Made by a program: the position numbers and the translations under genes. A DNA stretch of 64,000 nt from JANOBD01 sp031411495 (GTDB taxonomy: Bacteria; Planctomycetota; Phycisphaerae; Tepidisphaerales; Tepidisphaeraceae), in NCBI GenBank assembly GCA_031411495.1, contig JANOBD010000187.1, positions 1 through 64,000 of the forward strand. Reading direction: 5' to 3'. Each line of letters starts with the position of its first letter. The stretch's first letter is position 1. Below are positions 53,070 to 63,100 of the stretch, piece by piece. The notes under the pieces are model-generated. The model made no database searches. It was not told where the DNA came from and worked only from the letters and a program-made list of their open reading frames with translations.

Positions 53070-55625
53070 GTGACGGCGAACAACCTGCAATCTCAATCGC
53101 TCTCGCCGCGCATCCGCTTCGGACTGGGTCGACTCGGTCCTCAATCTAAGCGCGTTCATATTCAGCACTCGTCCGGAACCGTGAACTCGTACTCCATCCG
53201 GTTGGACACAGAAGGCAGAATTCATGTCGCTGCCCCTGATGACACTGGCATCCTCTACGCCTGCATCGACCTCGCCCAGCGATTCGAGCGCGGCGAAATT
53301 CTGCCCGCCGATTTCAACATCTCGCGATCCCCGACCTTCACCCTCCGCGGTCCGGCGATCGGCATGCAGAAGACGTTCATCCTGCCCGGCCGAAAGGTGT
53401 ATGAGTATCCGTATCGGCCTGACCTGTTCCCGTGGTTTTACGATCGCTCGTACTGGTCGACGTACCTCGACTCGCTCCTGAAGAACCGCTTCAACGCACT
53501 CTTCCTCTGGGCTGGGCATCCTTTCGCCTCGCTCGTGAAGCTGCCGGATTATCCGTACGCGCAGGAAGTAGATGATGAGACTTTCGCGAAGAACGTCGAG
53601 ATGTTTCACCACATCACGGCGGAATGTGACCGGCGCGGCATCTGGTTCGTGCAGAACTTCTACAACATCCTGTTGCCCGAAGGCTTCGCGAAGCATCACG
53701 GCTGCGACACGCAACTCGCCGCACCCACGCCCGAAGCGGCCGACTACACGCGAAAGAGCCTCGCCGCGTTCGTGAAGCAATATCCGAACGTGGGCCTGAT
53801 GGTCTGTCTCGGCGAAGCGCTTCAAACGCTGGACCTACAGAAGAACTGGTGTACGGATGTGATCCTCGCCGGCATCAAGGACGGCATGGCGCAAGCCGGA
53901 CTCACCGATGAGCCGCCGGTGGTGATCCGCACCCACGCCACCAACGCCCGCGTGATCATGCCGGCCGCGCTGGGTGTCTACAAGAATCTGTACACCGAGG
54001 CGAAATACAACGGCGAATCGCTCACCACCCACGAGCCGCGCGGCGTCCGGCAGGCACTCCACCGTGACATGAGCGCGCTCGGCAGCACGCACCTGATCAA
54101 CGTTCACATCCTGGCCAACCTCGAGCCGTTCCGGTACGGCGCGGTGCGGTTCATCAAGAAGTGCATGCAGGCGGCGCGCGAGCGCTTCGGCGCGAGCGGG
54201 CTGCACCTCTATCCGCTGGCGTTCTGGAGTTGGCCTGATGCGCCCGACAGCACCTCGCCGCCGCTGAAACAGACGGAACGCGACTGGATCTGGTTCGAAG
54301 CGTGGGCGCGCTACGCGTGGGATCCGTACATCGACGATGCCGAGGATCACGCGTACTGGATCGATCGGCTCACGACCGTGTTCGGCACAAAGGAAGCGGC
54401 CGAGCACATCCTCGATGCGCTGAACGACGCCGGCGAATGCGCGCCGCGAATTCTCCGCCGCTATGGCATCACCGAAGGCAATCGCCAGACGATGTCGCTG
54501 GGCATGACGCTCGATCAACTCGTGAATCCCGCGCGGGCCAAGCCGTTTCCCGAACTCTGGGAGTCTCAATCGCCGCCCGGCGAGCGGCTGCAGGAATACG
54601 TCGAGCGCGAACTCTCGGGCAGACCGCACGAAGGCGAAACGCCGCCGCAGATCAACGAGGAAGTCCTGCGCTTTGCAGCAATCGCCGTGGATGCGATCGA
54701 TCGTGCCGAGAAGCACGTGACGAAGCACCGTGCCGAGTACGAGCGCATCCGCAACGACTGCCGCTGCATCGAGGCGATGAGCCAGAACTACGTCGCCAAG
54801 GTCCGCGCGGCCGAATACGTCCTGCGCTATTCTCACACCAGGCAGGTCGCGGACCTGGAGGCCGCGCTGATCCATCTCCGCGCAAGCCTGCAGCACTTTC
54901 GAACGCTCGAAGCGCTCACGCGCACGACCTACGACTTCGCGAACACGATGCAGACCAGCCAGCGCCGCGTTCCCGTGCCCGGCGGCTTCGACGGTCAGCC
55001 GGCGAACTATCACTGGTCGCAGTTGCTGCCGATCTACGAGACCGAGCTCCGGGAGTTCGAGAAGCGCGTCGAACTGCTCCAGCAGGGACATCTTGAAACG
55101 GATGATGAGTCCGCCATCGAACGGCTGCCCAAGAAGAGCGTGAGACTCCTCTCGCCAGGTGTCGAGCTGTTCGAAGCAAACGTCGGCGCGCGAATCTGGC
55201 ACGACCGGCCCGAGAAGATCGAATCGATCGCGCCCGAACTCGCCGGGCTCAACGGAATCCGTGTGAACAGCACGACCGGCAGCGAAATCATTGAAGTCGA
55301 GGCGCCCGAGCCGATGAACATCCTCGTGGGCTACGTGCAGAGTGCCGATTCGCAATGGCTTCGGGTTCCCGATCTCGAAACGGATGCGCCGGCGGCGGAG
55401 TTTGTGGATGTCGAACCCGTGATCGAGAACGCCGTCGCGATTCGCGGCCTCCCGCCCGTTCACGTCCATGTGTGGCGAGCACCGGCCGGCCGATCCACAC
55501 TCGACCTGCGGACACGTGGCGGGTTCATGATCCTGGGGATCACGTCGCAGTCGGCGGAGATCAAGCGACGCGATGCGAAGCGCGGCCAGTCTGTCCCCTC
55601 GCCCGGTACTCCGGGAGAGGGCTAG
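53070..55625 (+). CDS. unclassified large glycoside hydrolase-like protein
   Basis: 851 residues from GTG 53070 with GGAG five bases upstream. The N-terminal part has a small beta domain (YSIRLDTEGRIHVAAPDDTG, then GILYACIDLAQRFERGE) like that before GH20/GH67-type barrels. A TIM-barrel-like region follows (SPTFTLRGPAIGMQKTF, YWSTYLDSLLKNRFNALFLW, RGIWFVQNFYN, MVCLGEALQTL, INVHILANLEPFRYG). After about 400 it is helical, ending in a beta domain. No signal peptide. I cannot assign a GH number. The last ten residues (VPSPGTPGEG) and the stop come from a palindromic repeat, so the original C-terminus has been replaced or extended. Confidence 0.6.
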   Translation: MTANNLQSQSLSPRIRFGLGRLGPQSKRVHIQHSSGTVNSYSIRLDTEGRIHVAAPDDTGILYACIDLAQRFERGEILPADFNISRSPTFTLRGPAIGMQKTFILPGRKVYEYPYRPDLFPWFYDRSYWSTYLDSLLKNRFNALFLWAGHPFASLVKLPDYPYAQEVDDETFAKNVEMFHHITAECDRRGIWFVQNFYNILLPEGFAKHHGCDTQLAAPTPEAADYTRKSLAAFVKQYPNVGLMVCLGEALQTLDLQKNWCTDVILAGIKDGMAQAGLTDEPPVVIRTHATNARVIMPAALGVYKNLYTEAKYNGESLTTHEPRGVRQALHRDMSALGSTHLINVHILANLEPFRYGAVRFIKKCMQAARERFGASGLHLYPLAFWSWPDAPDSTSPPLKQTERDWIWFEAWARYAWDPYIDDAEDHAYWIDRLTTVFGTKEAAEHILDALNDAGECAPRILRRYGITEGNRQTMSLGMTLDQLVNPARAKPFPELWESQSPPGERLQEYVERELSGRPHEGETPPQINEEVLRFAAIAVDAIDRAEKHVTKHRAEYERIRNDCRCIEAMSQNYVAKVRAAEYVLRYSHTRQVADLEAALIHLRASLQHFRTLEALTRTTYDFANTMQTSQRRVPVPGGFDGQPANYHWSQLLPIYETELREFEKRVELLQQGHLETDDESAIERLPKKSVRLLSPGVELFEANVGARIWHDRPEKIESIAPELAGLNGIRVNSTTGSEIIEVEAPEPMNILVGYVQSADSQWLRVPDLETDAPAAEFVDVEPVIENAVAIRGLPPVHVHVWRAPAGRSTLDLRTRGGFMILGITSQSAEIKRRDAKRGQSVPSPGTPGEG

Positions 55626-55633
55626 GGTAGGGG
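55596..55633 (-). repeat. GGGAGAGGG-type repeat, copy 2, overlapping a gene end
   Basis: CCCTCGCCCGGTACTCCGGG continues to GAGAGGGCTAGGGTAGGG. Read on the minus strand it aligns to 46324-46364. It encodes the last codons and the TAG stop of the preceding hydrolase gene. Confidence 0.75.
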
Positions 55634-55649
55634 TTCGAAGGAGATTCCC

Positions 55650-57155
55650 ATGCCTCTGAACATCCTCAACCCCGACCGCTTCGCCGCGCTCGTAGATGGC
55701 TTTGCAGCGACCGACGTGCCGGAAGACATCGTCAATCTCATCCCCAATGCGCAGGCATTCGAGTGGATGCAGGACAATGTCCCCTTCTTCGAATGCAGCG
55801 ACGCGGAGATCGAGCGCGTCTATCTGTATCGCTGGTGGACGTTCCGCAAACATATCAAGCAGACGCCGGCGGGAACCATCGTCACCGAGTTCATTTCCGA
55901 TGTGCGCCATGCCGGTTCGTACAACTCGATCAGCTGCGCGCTGGGCTTCCACCTCACCGAGGGCCGGTGGATTCACGAGAAGCGGTACCTGGACGAGTAC
56001 ACCAGGTTCTGGTTACGGTCCGGCCCGGCGAACTCGCCTGAGCCGAAGTTTCACAACTACAGTAGCTGGCTTGCCGTCGCGATGCTGGATCACTTCCACG
56101 TCACCGGCGATCCCGCGCTGATGCGCGAACTTTTCGACGAGCTCGTCGCCGATTACCGGCGCTGGGAAGAGGAAAAGGGACTGCCGGACGGACTCTTCTG
56201 GCAATTTGATGTGCGGGACGGGATGGAGGAATCGATCACCGGCTCGCGCACGCAGATGAATGCCCGGCCGACGATCTCCAGCTACATGTTCGGCAACGCG
56301 TGCGCGCTCGCCGTCATGGGCAAGATGCTCGATCGATACGACGTCGTCGAGGCGTTCATCCCGAAGGCCACGCGCATCAAATCGATGGTCGAAAGCGCGC
56401 TATGGGACACGGATGCCGAGTTCTACAAGGTGCGCCGCGAGGACGGCACGCTCAGCGACGCCCGCGAGGCGATCGGCTTTGTCCCGTGGCAGTTCCGCCT
56501 GCCGGACAAAGGCAAGGAAGCCGCGTGGAAGCAACTCACGGATCCGCAGGGCTTCTGGGCGCCGTTCGGACTCACCACCGCCGAGCGACGGCATCCGAAG
56601 TTTCGCTCACATGGCGTGGGCAAGTGTGAGTGGGATGGCGCGTGCTGGCCATTCGCGACGTCTCAGACGCTTTACGCGCTCGCGAACCTGCTCCGGCATT
56701 ACGATCAAGCTTTCGTCACCCGCGCCGACTATCTCAAGGCCATCGAAGTTTACGCCCACGCCCACCGCTGGCCCGCGACGGGCACGCCGTACATCGGCGA
56801 GTATTACGACGAGATCTCCGGCGAATGGCTCAAGGGCGCGAACCCGCGCAGCCGGTTCTACAACCACTCGACGTTCTGCGATCTGATCATCACCGGGCTG
56901 GTTGGTCTGGTGCCGCGGGCGGATGACGTCGTCGAAATCGACCCGCTTCTGCCACCGGATGCGTGGGCTTACTTCTGTCTGGACAACGTGTCTTATCACG
57001 GTCGCTCGCTGACGATTATCTGGGATCCGGACGGCTCGCTCTATCGTCGTGGCGCCGGATTGACATTGATGGTCGACGGCCAAACCGCCGCGACGTCGCC
57101 GACGCTCTCGAAGCTCTCGGCGCCGATGAAACGAGGAAGTCATGCGAAGCGTTAA
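55650..57155 (+). CDS. MGH1-like alpha/alpha-barrel glycoside hydrolase
   Basis: 501 residues with AAGGAG six bases before ATG 55650. It matches the (alpha/alpha)6-barrel glycosidase pattern of the MGH1/GH63-like superfamily: RWWTFRKHIKQTPAG, FISDVRHAGSYNSISCALG, DGLFWQFDVRDGMEESITGS, ARPTISSYMFGNACAL, GACWPFATSQTLYALANLL, and a C-terminal GLVGLVPRADD. A likely acid is the Asp in FDVRDGME and a base in the WDGACWP region, by analogy. No signal peptide, so it probably handles imported oligosaccharides. The next gene starts 14 bp before its stop, so they form one operon. Confidence 0.75.
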   Translation: MPLNILNPDRFAALVDGFAATDVPEDIVNLIPNAQAFEWMQDNVPFFECSDAEIERVYLYRWWTFRKHIKQTPAGTIVTEFISDVRHAGSYNSISCALGFHLTEGRWIHEKRYLDEYTRFWLRSGPANSPEPKFHNYSSWLAVAMLDHFHVTGDPALMRELFDELVADYRRWEEEKGLPDGLFWQFDVRDGMEESITGSRTQMNARPTISSYMFGNACALAVMGKMLDRYDVVEAFIPKATRIKSMVESALWDTDAEFYKVRREDGTLSDAREAIGFVPWQFRLPDKGKEAAWKQLTDPQGFWAPFGLTTAERRHPKFRSHGVGKCEWDGACWPFATSQTLYALANLLRHYDQAFVTRADYLKAIEVYAHAHRWPATGTPYIGEYYDEISGEWLKGANPRSRFYNHSTFCDLIITGLVGLVPRADDVVEIDPLLPPDAWAYFCLDNVSYHGRSLTIIWDPDGSLYRRGAGLTLMVDGQTAATSPTLSKLSAPMKRGSHAKR

Positions 57156-60100
57156 TCGTTGGATGAGCGCGCTGCTGACGCTGGCGATTGCGTCGAGCGC
57201 GCCGGCGGCTGACATCGACTACAAGAATGGCCATCTGGTCTACGCGCCGGATGATCGTGGCGGCCGGATCGTCGACTTTTCGTTCGCCGGCTATCGAGCT
57301 GGCGAGGCGCCGATCCCGACGGTGCCGGCCAGGCTCGTCGTGGGCGAGCCCTCGCGCGACAACACGGCTGCCATCCAGGCGGCAATCGACCAGGTCGCCT
57401 TGCTTCCGCTCGATCGTGACGGCTTCCGCGGCGCGGTGCTCATTCCGCCGGGCGAATATGCGGTGAATGGATCTCTCATCCTCAGGACGAGCGGCGTCGT
57501 GCTTCGCGGCAGCGGAGCGGGCCAAGGCGGAACGACCCTGCGCGCGACCGGTACTGATCGACGCACGCTCGTCGAGATGCGCGGCCAGCCAACGGTGCGC
57601 TCGCCCGAGACACGGATCGTCGCCGACGACTACGTCCCGCTCAATGCGACGAAACTCTCGCTCGAGAACGTCGCCGGACTGGAGATCGGCGACGCGATCG
57701 ACATCACCTGGCCGAGTTCGAAGGAATGGATCGCTTTTCTCGGCATGAACGATTTCGGCGGCGACCGTCACGGCCCCAGCTGGCGGCCGGGCTCGCGCGA
57801 TATCCATTGGCTACGGACGATCACGAGGATTGACGAAGCGACGATCACGCTTGATGCACCCCTCACGCTCGCGCTCGATGCGAAGTTCGGCAAATCGACG
57901 GTCACGAAACTCGATTCGACAGCGCTGCTCCGCAACGCCGGCGTGGAGAATCTGCGCATCGTGTCCGATGTCGGTTCGGGAAATGCGAAGGATGAGGAAC
58001 ACGCATGGTTCGGCGTCGGGATCGAATATGCCCGCGACGTTTGGGTCCGCCGGGTGACGTGTGAAAACCTGGTCAGTTCCGCCGTCGCCGCGTGGGAGAC
58101 CGCGAGCCGCGTCACGGTGGAAGACTGCAAAAACCAGCATCCCGTTGGCGAAATTGGCGGCTGGCGTCGGATTGGATTCTTTACGCGCGGGCAACAGGTA
58201 TTGATGCAGCGGCTCCATTCCGAGAACGGGCTCCACGATTTTGCCGTCGGCCTCGCCGCGGCCGGGCCCAACGCATTTGTGCAGTGCGAGGCGGTCGATT
58301 CGCTGGGCGAAAGCGGCGCGATCGACAGCGCCGCGTGCGGAACGCTTCTGGATCGCGTCCGCATCGACAACGCCGCCGTTTCACTGCGGAATCGCGACTA
58401 CGCGGGCCAAGGCGTCGGTTGGGCGTCGTTCAACGGCGTCCTCTGGAACACGATCGCACCGGTCAACATCATCCAGAAGCCTGCGGGCGCGCAGAATTGG
58501 GCGTTCGGCGCCCACGGCGAGTTCAGCGGCAACGGCGCGTGGGCAAACTCCGACGACAGCGTCGACCCGGACAGTCTGTTCTACGCGCAGCTTGAAGAAC
58601 GCGTCGGCAAGGCGGGCAAAGACCGGGCGCACCTGATCCTGCCTGGGGTTCAGGGTTCGCGCGCCCCGACCCTGGAGAGCGCCGCCGAAGCCATCGAGGT
58701 CTCGAAGAAGCCGCGCGTCGACATGTCCAGTTGGATCGACCAACTCGCCAGACACGACCCGCTTCCCGTCTCGACCGCGAACGTCCCGAGTGCCAGCCCT
58801 CCGAGTACCGAGCTCGATCAGCTCTCGGCCATTCCCGAGACCCTCAGCATTTCCAACGGTTGGTTGACGCTCGGCGGGAAGCTGGCGATCGGCGGACAGA
58901 TCGGCGTGCCGTGGTGGCGCGGCGGCCTTCGCCCCGACGACATCGCGCAGGCCAGCCCAGCGATCACGAGATTCGTCCCGGGCAGAACCGGAGCCGGCTA
59001 CACGGATAATCTGGACGAGTTGACCACGCAACTGTCCGATCGCGGCACGGTAAGCGTGTTGCAGCATCCACCGCTCTGGTACGAGCGCCGACGGGATGAT
59101 CACTCGCGCGTGAAGCGGATGGATGGCGAAGTCGTCGCGCCGTTCTACGAAACGCCGTGGGCCCGCAGCGGTGAAGGCACTGCATCGGACGGGCTGAGCA
59201 GGTGGGATGTCACCAAGGTCAATCGCTGGTATTTCGATCGCCTGAAGCGTTTCGCCGATCTCGGCCAGCAGAAGGGCCTGGTCCTCTTCAACGGCTTTTA
59301 CATGCAGCACAGCGTCCTCGAAGCCGGCGCGCATTATGCCGATGCGCCGTGGCGCACCGCGAACAACATCAACAGCGTCGGCATCCCCGAGCCCGTCTTT
59401 TTCGCAGGCGACAAGCTCATCTACGTGGCCGAGCAGTTCTATGACGTTGCGAACAAGGATCGCGCGCTGCTCCATCGCACGTACATGCGGAACGTGCTCA
59501 ACGAACTCGCCGACAAGCCGAATGTGATTCTGTTTCTCAGCGAGGAATACACCGGCCCACTCGCGTTCACGCAGTTCTGGCTCGACACCGTCGCGGAATG
59601 GAAGAAGGAGACGGGCAAAGACGTGAAGGTCGCGCTCTACGCGACGAAGGATGTCACGGATGCGATCCTTGCCGATGAGAAGCGCGCGGCCGTCGTGACG
59701 ATCCTCTACAATCGTTTCAACAACGGCGACGACACGGGCTGGTGGCATCAGCCCGATGGATCGCGCTACGCACCAGAAGGCGGCAAAAACCTTTCGCCGC
59801 GGCAATGGTCGAGGTTGCTGAAGCCGAAGAACGCGGGGTTCGAGCAGGTCTGGAAGGCGGTTCGTGAGTACCGAATGAAATATCCGGACAAGCCTTTCGT
59901 TTACGACGGCCCACCAGAGTTGGGCTGGGCAGTGTTAGTGGGTGGCGGGTCGATCGCGCCGTTGCCGAAGACGACTGATCCCGCGTTGCTCGCGGCCATC
60001 GTGAAGATGAAGCCAACCGACAATGGTCTCGCGGATGATGCGGGCAATCGACTCGAGCTTGTCGATCACAAGCCAACCGGCAACCACGTTTGCGGCATCG

Positions 60101-60162
60101 ACATGAAAACGGGACAGGTCACGACCAGCGATAGCAGGCTCTATTGGATTTCCGCCAAATGA
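57142..60162 (+). CDS. exported pectate-lyase-fold protein with DUF6298 C-terminal domain
   Basis: 1006 residues. A signal peptide (MRSVNRWMSALLTLAIASSAPAA) precedes a right-handed beta-helix domain of the Pectate_lyase_3 type at about 60-480 (TAAIQAAIDQVALLPLDRD, GAVLIPPGEYAVNGSLILR, GVVLRGSGAGQGGTTL). The second half (about 560-1005) contains VLQHPPLWYERRRDDHSRVK, NGFYMQHSVLEAG and FDVANK-type motifs typical of DUF6298, a TIM-barrel-like domain of unknown function. It may be a bifunctional extracellular lyase or hydrolase. It overlaps the MGH1-like gene by 14 bp and the GH127 ORF by ATGA, so all are co-transcribed. Confidence 0.78.
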   Translation: MRSVNRWMSALLTLAIASSAPAADIDYKNGHLVYAPDDRGGRIVDFSFAGYRAGEAPIPTVPARLVVGEPSRDNTAAIQAAIDQVALLPLDRDGFRGAVLIPPGEYAVNGSLILRTSGVVLRGSGAGQGGTTLRATGTDRRTLVEMRGQPTVRSPETRIVADDYVPLNATKLSLENVAGLEIGDAIDITWPSSKEWIAFLGMNDFGGDRHGPSWRPGSRDIHWLRTITRIDEATITLDAPLTLALDAKFGKSTVTKLDSTALLRNAGVENLRIVSDVGSGNAKDEEHAWFGVGIEYARDVWVRRVTCENLVSSAVAAWETASRVTVEDCKNQHPVGEIGGWRRIGFFTRGQQVLMQRLHSENGLHDFAVGLAAAGPNAFVQCEAVDSLGESGAIDSAACGTLLDRVRIDNAAVSLRNRDYAGQGVGWASFNGVLWNTIAPVNIIQKPAGAQNWAFGAHGEFSGNGAWANSDDSVDPDSLFYAQLEERVGKAGKDRAHLILPGVQGSRAPTLESAAEAIEVSKKPRVDMSSWIDQLARHDPLPVSTANVPSASPPSTELDQLSAIPETLSISNGWLTLGGKLAIGGQIGVPWWRGGLRPDDIAQASPAITRFVPGRTGAGYTDNLDELTTQLSDRGTVSVLQHPPLWYERRRDDHSRVKRMDGEVVAPFYETPWARSGEGTASDGLSRWDVTKVNRWYFDRLKRFADLGQQKGLVLFNGFYMQHSVLEAGAHYADAPWRTANNINSVGIPEPVFFAGDKLIYVAEQFYDVANKDRALLHRTYMRNVLNELADKPNVILFLSEEYTGPLAFTQFWLDTVAEWKKETGKDVKVALYATKDVTDAILADEKRAAVVTILYNRFNNGDDTGWWHQPDGSRYAPEGGKNLSPRQWSRLLKPKNAGFEQVWKAVREYRMKYPDKPFVYDGPPELGWAVLVGGGSIAPLPKTTDPALLAAIVKMKPTDNGLADDAGNRLELVDHKPTGNHVCGIDMKTGQVTTSDSRLYWISAK

Positions 60163-63100
60163 ACAGCACCCTTTCGGCCCCCGGCCTGCCCGACACGCGC
60201 CGCTCGCCGCACGCGAAGCTCCGTTCCGTCGGTCTGCACGACGTGAAGTGGACGAGCGGCTTCTGGGCCGACCGCGTGAAGCTCTGCCGCGCGACGATGG
60301 TGCCGACGATGCGCGCGTTGCTCACCGAAGGCGAGCACGGAGTGAAGTTTCTGGGCAACTTCCGCGTCGCGGCCGGCCTCGACATGGGTCGACATCGCGG
60401 CCCGCGCTGGAACGATGGCGACTTCTACAAATGGTTCGAATCTGCGGCAGCGATCTACGCACAAGTTCCCGATCCGACACTCGATGCGGCGATGGACGAG
60501 CTGATCTACCTCTTCGCCAGAACGCAGGAGCCGGACGGCTACATCCACACCGACATCCAGATCCGCCAGAAGGCCGGCGAAGTCGTCACGCGATACGACA
60601 ACCCGATGGATTTCGAGATGTACAACATGGGCCACCTGATCACGGCGGCCATCGTGCATCACCGAGCCACGGGCAAGACCAACTTTCTCGCGCTCGCGCT
60701 CAAGGCGGCAGACTATCTCGATCGCGAGTTCGCCGCGCCGACGGTTCGCCAAGCGCGCCACGGCATCTGCCCTGCTCACCTGATGGCGCTCACGGAACTT
60801 TACCGAGTCACGAACGAGCGGAAATATCTCGATCTGGCCGTGCGATTGCTCAACATGCGCGACCTCGTCGAGAAAGGCGATGACGACAACCAGGATCGCG
60901 TGAAGTTCCGCGACCAGCGCGTTGCCCACGGCCACGGCGTCCGCGCGACGTATCTGTACGCCGGCGCGGCTGACATCTACCTGGAGACCGGCGACACCAC
61001 GCTCATGCCCACGCTTACCGGCGTGTGGAACGACCTGGTGAACCGAAAGCTGTACATCACCGGCGGCTGCGGCGCGCTCTTTGACGGCGCGTCGCCGGAT
61101 GGAATCGCGGAGCAGGGACTGATCACGCGCGTGCACCAGGCGTTCGGCCGCGATTATCAACTGCCGCACTCGACGGCACACAACGAGACGTGCGCAGCCA
61201 TCGGCAACCTGCTCTGGAACTGGCGGATGCTGCAGATCACCGGCGACATGAAGTACGCCGACCTCGTCGAGACGACGCTCTACAACAGCGTGCTCGCCGG
61301 CATCAGCCTCGACGGCACGTCGTTCTTCTACACCAACACGCTGCGGCAGTTGAACCCGATGCCGGTGCCGCTGCGCTGGCCGCGCGAGCGACAGAAGTAC
61401 ATGAGCTGCTTCTGCTGCCCGCCAAACGTGCTGCGGACGATCGCCGAGGTGCAGAACTACGCGTACCTGGTCGATGATGCCGGAATCACTGTGATTCTCT
61501 ACGGCAGCAACACGCTCGAGACGACGCTGGCGAACGGCGCACGCGTGAAGCTGACGCAGAGGACGAACTATCCGTGGGATGGCGACGTGTCGATTGTGAT
61601 CGACGTTGATAAGCCGACCCGTTTCGCGTTGAACCTCAGAGTGCCACAGTGGGCGGACGGAGCGTCTATCTCCGTTAACGGAGGTCCTGCATCTTCAGGT
61701 CACTTCCCAGGCCGCACTCTCGATTTCGAATGGCAACCCGGTGATCGCGTCACGCTTTCGCTGCTGATGAGGACGCGCGTGCTCGCCGCCAATCCGTATG
61801 TGGAGGAAGCGCGGAACCATGTCGCCGTGATGCGTGGACCGATTGTCTATTGCCTGGAAGAGGCGGATCTTCCGGCCGAGACGAAGTTACTGGATGTCCA
61901 CGTCGACTGGTCGCTTTGCCTGGCCGAACCGCGAGCGACGGACCTGGGCGACATCGTTGCATTAACGGCCAAAGGGTTGGTCTATCCCACTGACAACCGC
62001 GACGGGCTCTATCACGAGTACGTACGCTTGGAACCGCGCGAAATCGAAATGGCTTTGATCCCCTATTTCGCGTGGGGCAACCGCGGCTGCGGAGAGATGT
62101 CGGTCTGGTTGCCGCTGTCCAGGCCATGGCCTGTTGCGGAGATGCCGATGAAGTCATTGCTCTGGTTGTCGCTGCTGATGTTTTGCTCCTGCGCGAGCCG
62201 ATCACGCGCGGAGTCGACCTTGACCGCGCCGATCGAACGCGATCCGACCGCGACAACGCTCTGGTACGACCATCCCGCCGACAAATGGGAAGAAGCCCTT
62301 CCCGTCGGCAGCGGCCGACTCGGTGCGATGGTGTTCGGCGGGACCGCTTCCGAGCGCATCCAGTTCAACGAAGATACCCTCTGGACCGGCAAGCCGCAGG
62401 ACTACGCGCGCGACGGCGCGTTCGATCACCTCGCCGAGATCCGCAAGCTCATTTTCGACGGCAAGCAGGACCAGGCGGCCGACCTGTTCCGCGCCACGAT
62501 GATCAGCAAGCCGGTCCGGCAGAAGGCGTATCAGCCGTTCGGCGACCTTCGGCTCATGTTCCCGAATCTCGCAGCTCCGTCCGACTATCGCCGGCAACTC
62601 GATCTGACCACGGCCATCGCGACGACAAGTTTTGTCGTCGACGGCGTTCGCTTCCAGAGAGAGGTCTTCGCAAGCTATCCCGACAACGCGATCGTTGTGC
62701 ATCTCACGGCCGACCGGCCTGGGAAACTCAGTTTCACGCTGAAGATGGACAGCCCGCACAAAGCGATCCAGATGCGCGGCGAAGGACGTGACACGCTCGT
62801 GCTAAGCGGCCAGGTTCACGACACGGTGCCGAACACCGTCATCCAGAACGGGAAGATCGCCAAGGTCGATGTTCCTGATGTGAAGGACGAAGACGGCATG
62901 AAGTTCGAGTCGCGCGTGAAGGTGATTGCCGACGGCGGAACCCTTTTCATCGACGGCGCGGAAGCGAAAGTCACAAACGCGAACGGCGCCACGCTCGTCC
63001 TCGTGGCGGCGACGAGCTTCGTGAACTTTCAGGACATCAGCGGCGACGCTTCCGCGAAGACGCGTGCGTATCTCGCCAGGCTGGAAGGCGACACCTTCGA

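Noticed and set aside
53835..55976. 713-codon minus-strand ORF
   Set aside because: Antisense to two well-supported hydrolase genes and Arg-rich.
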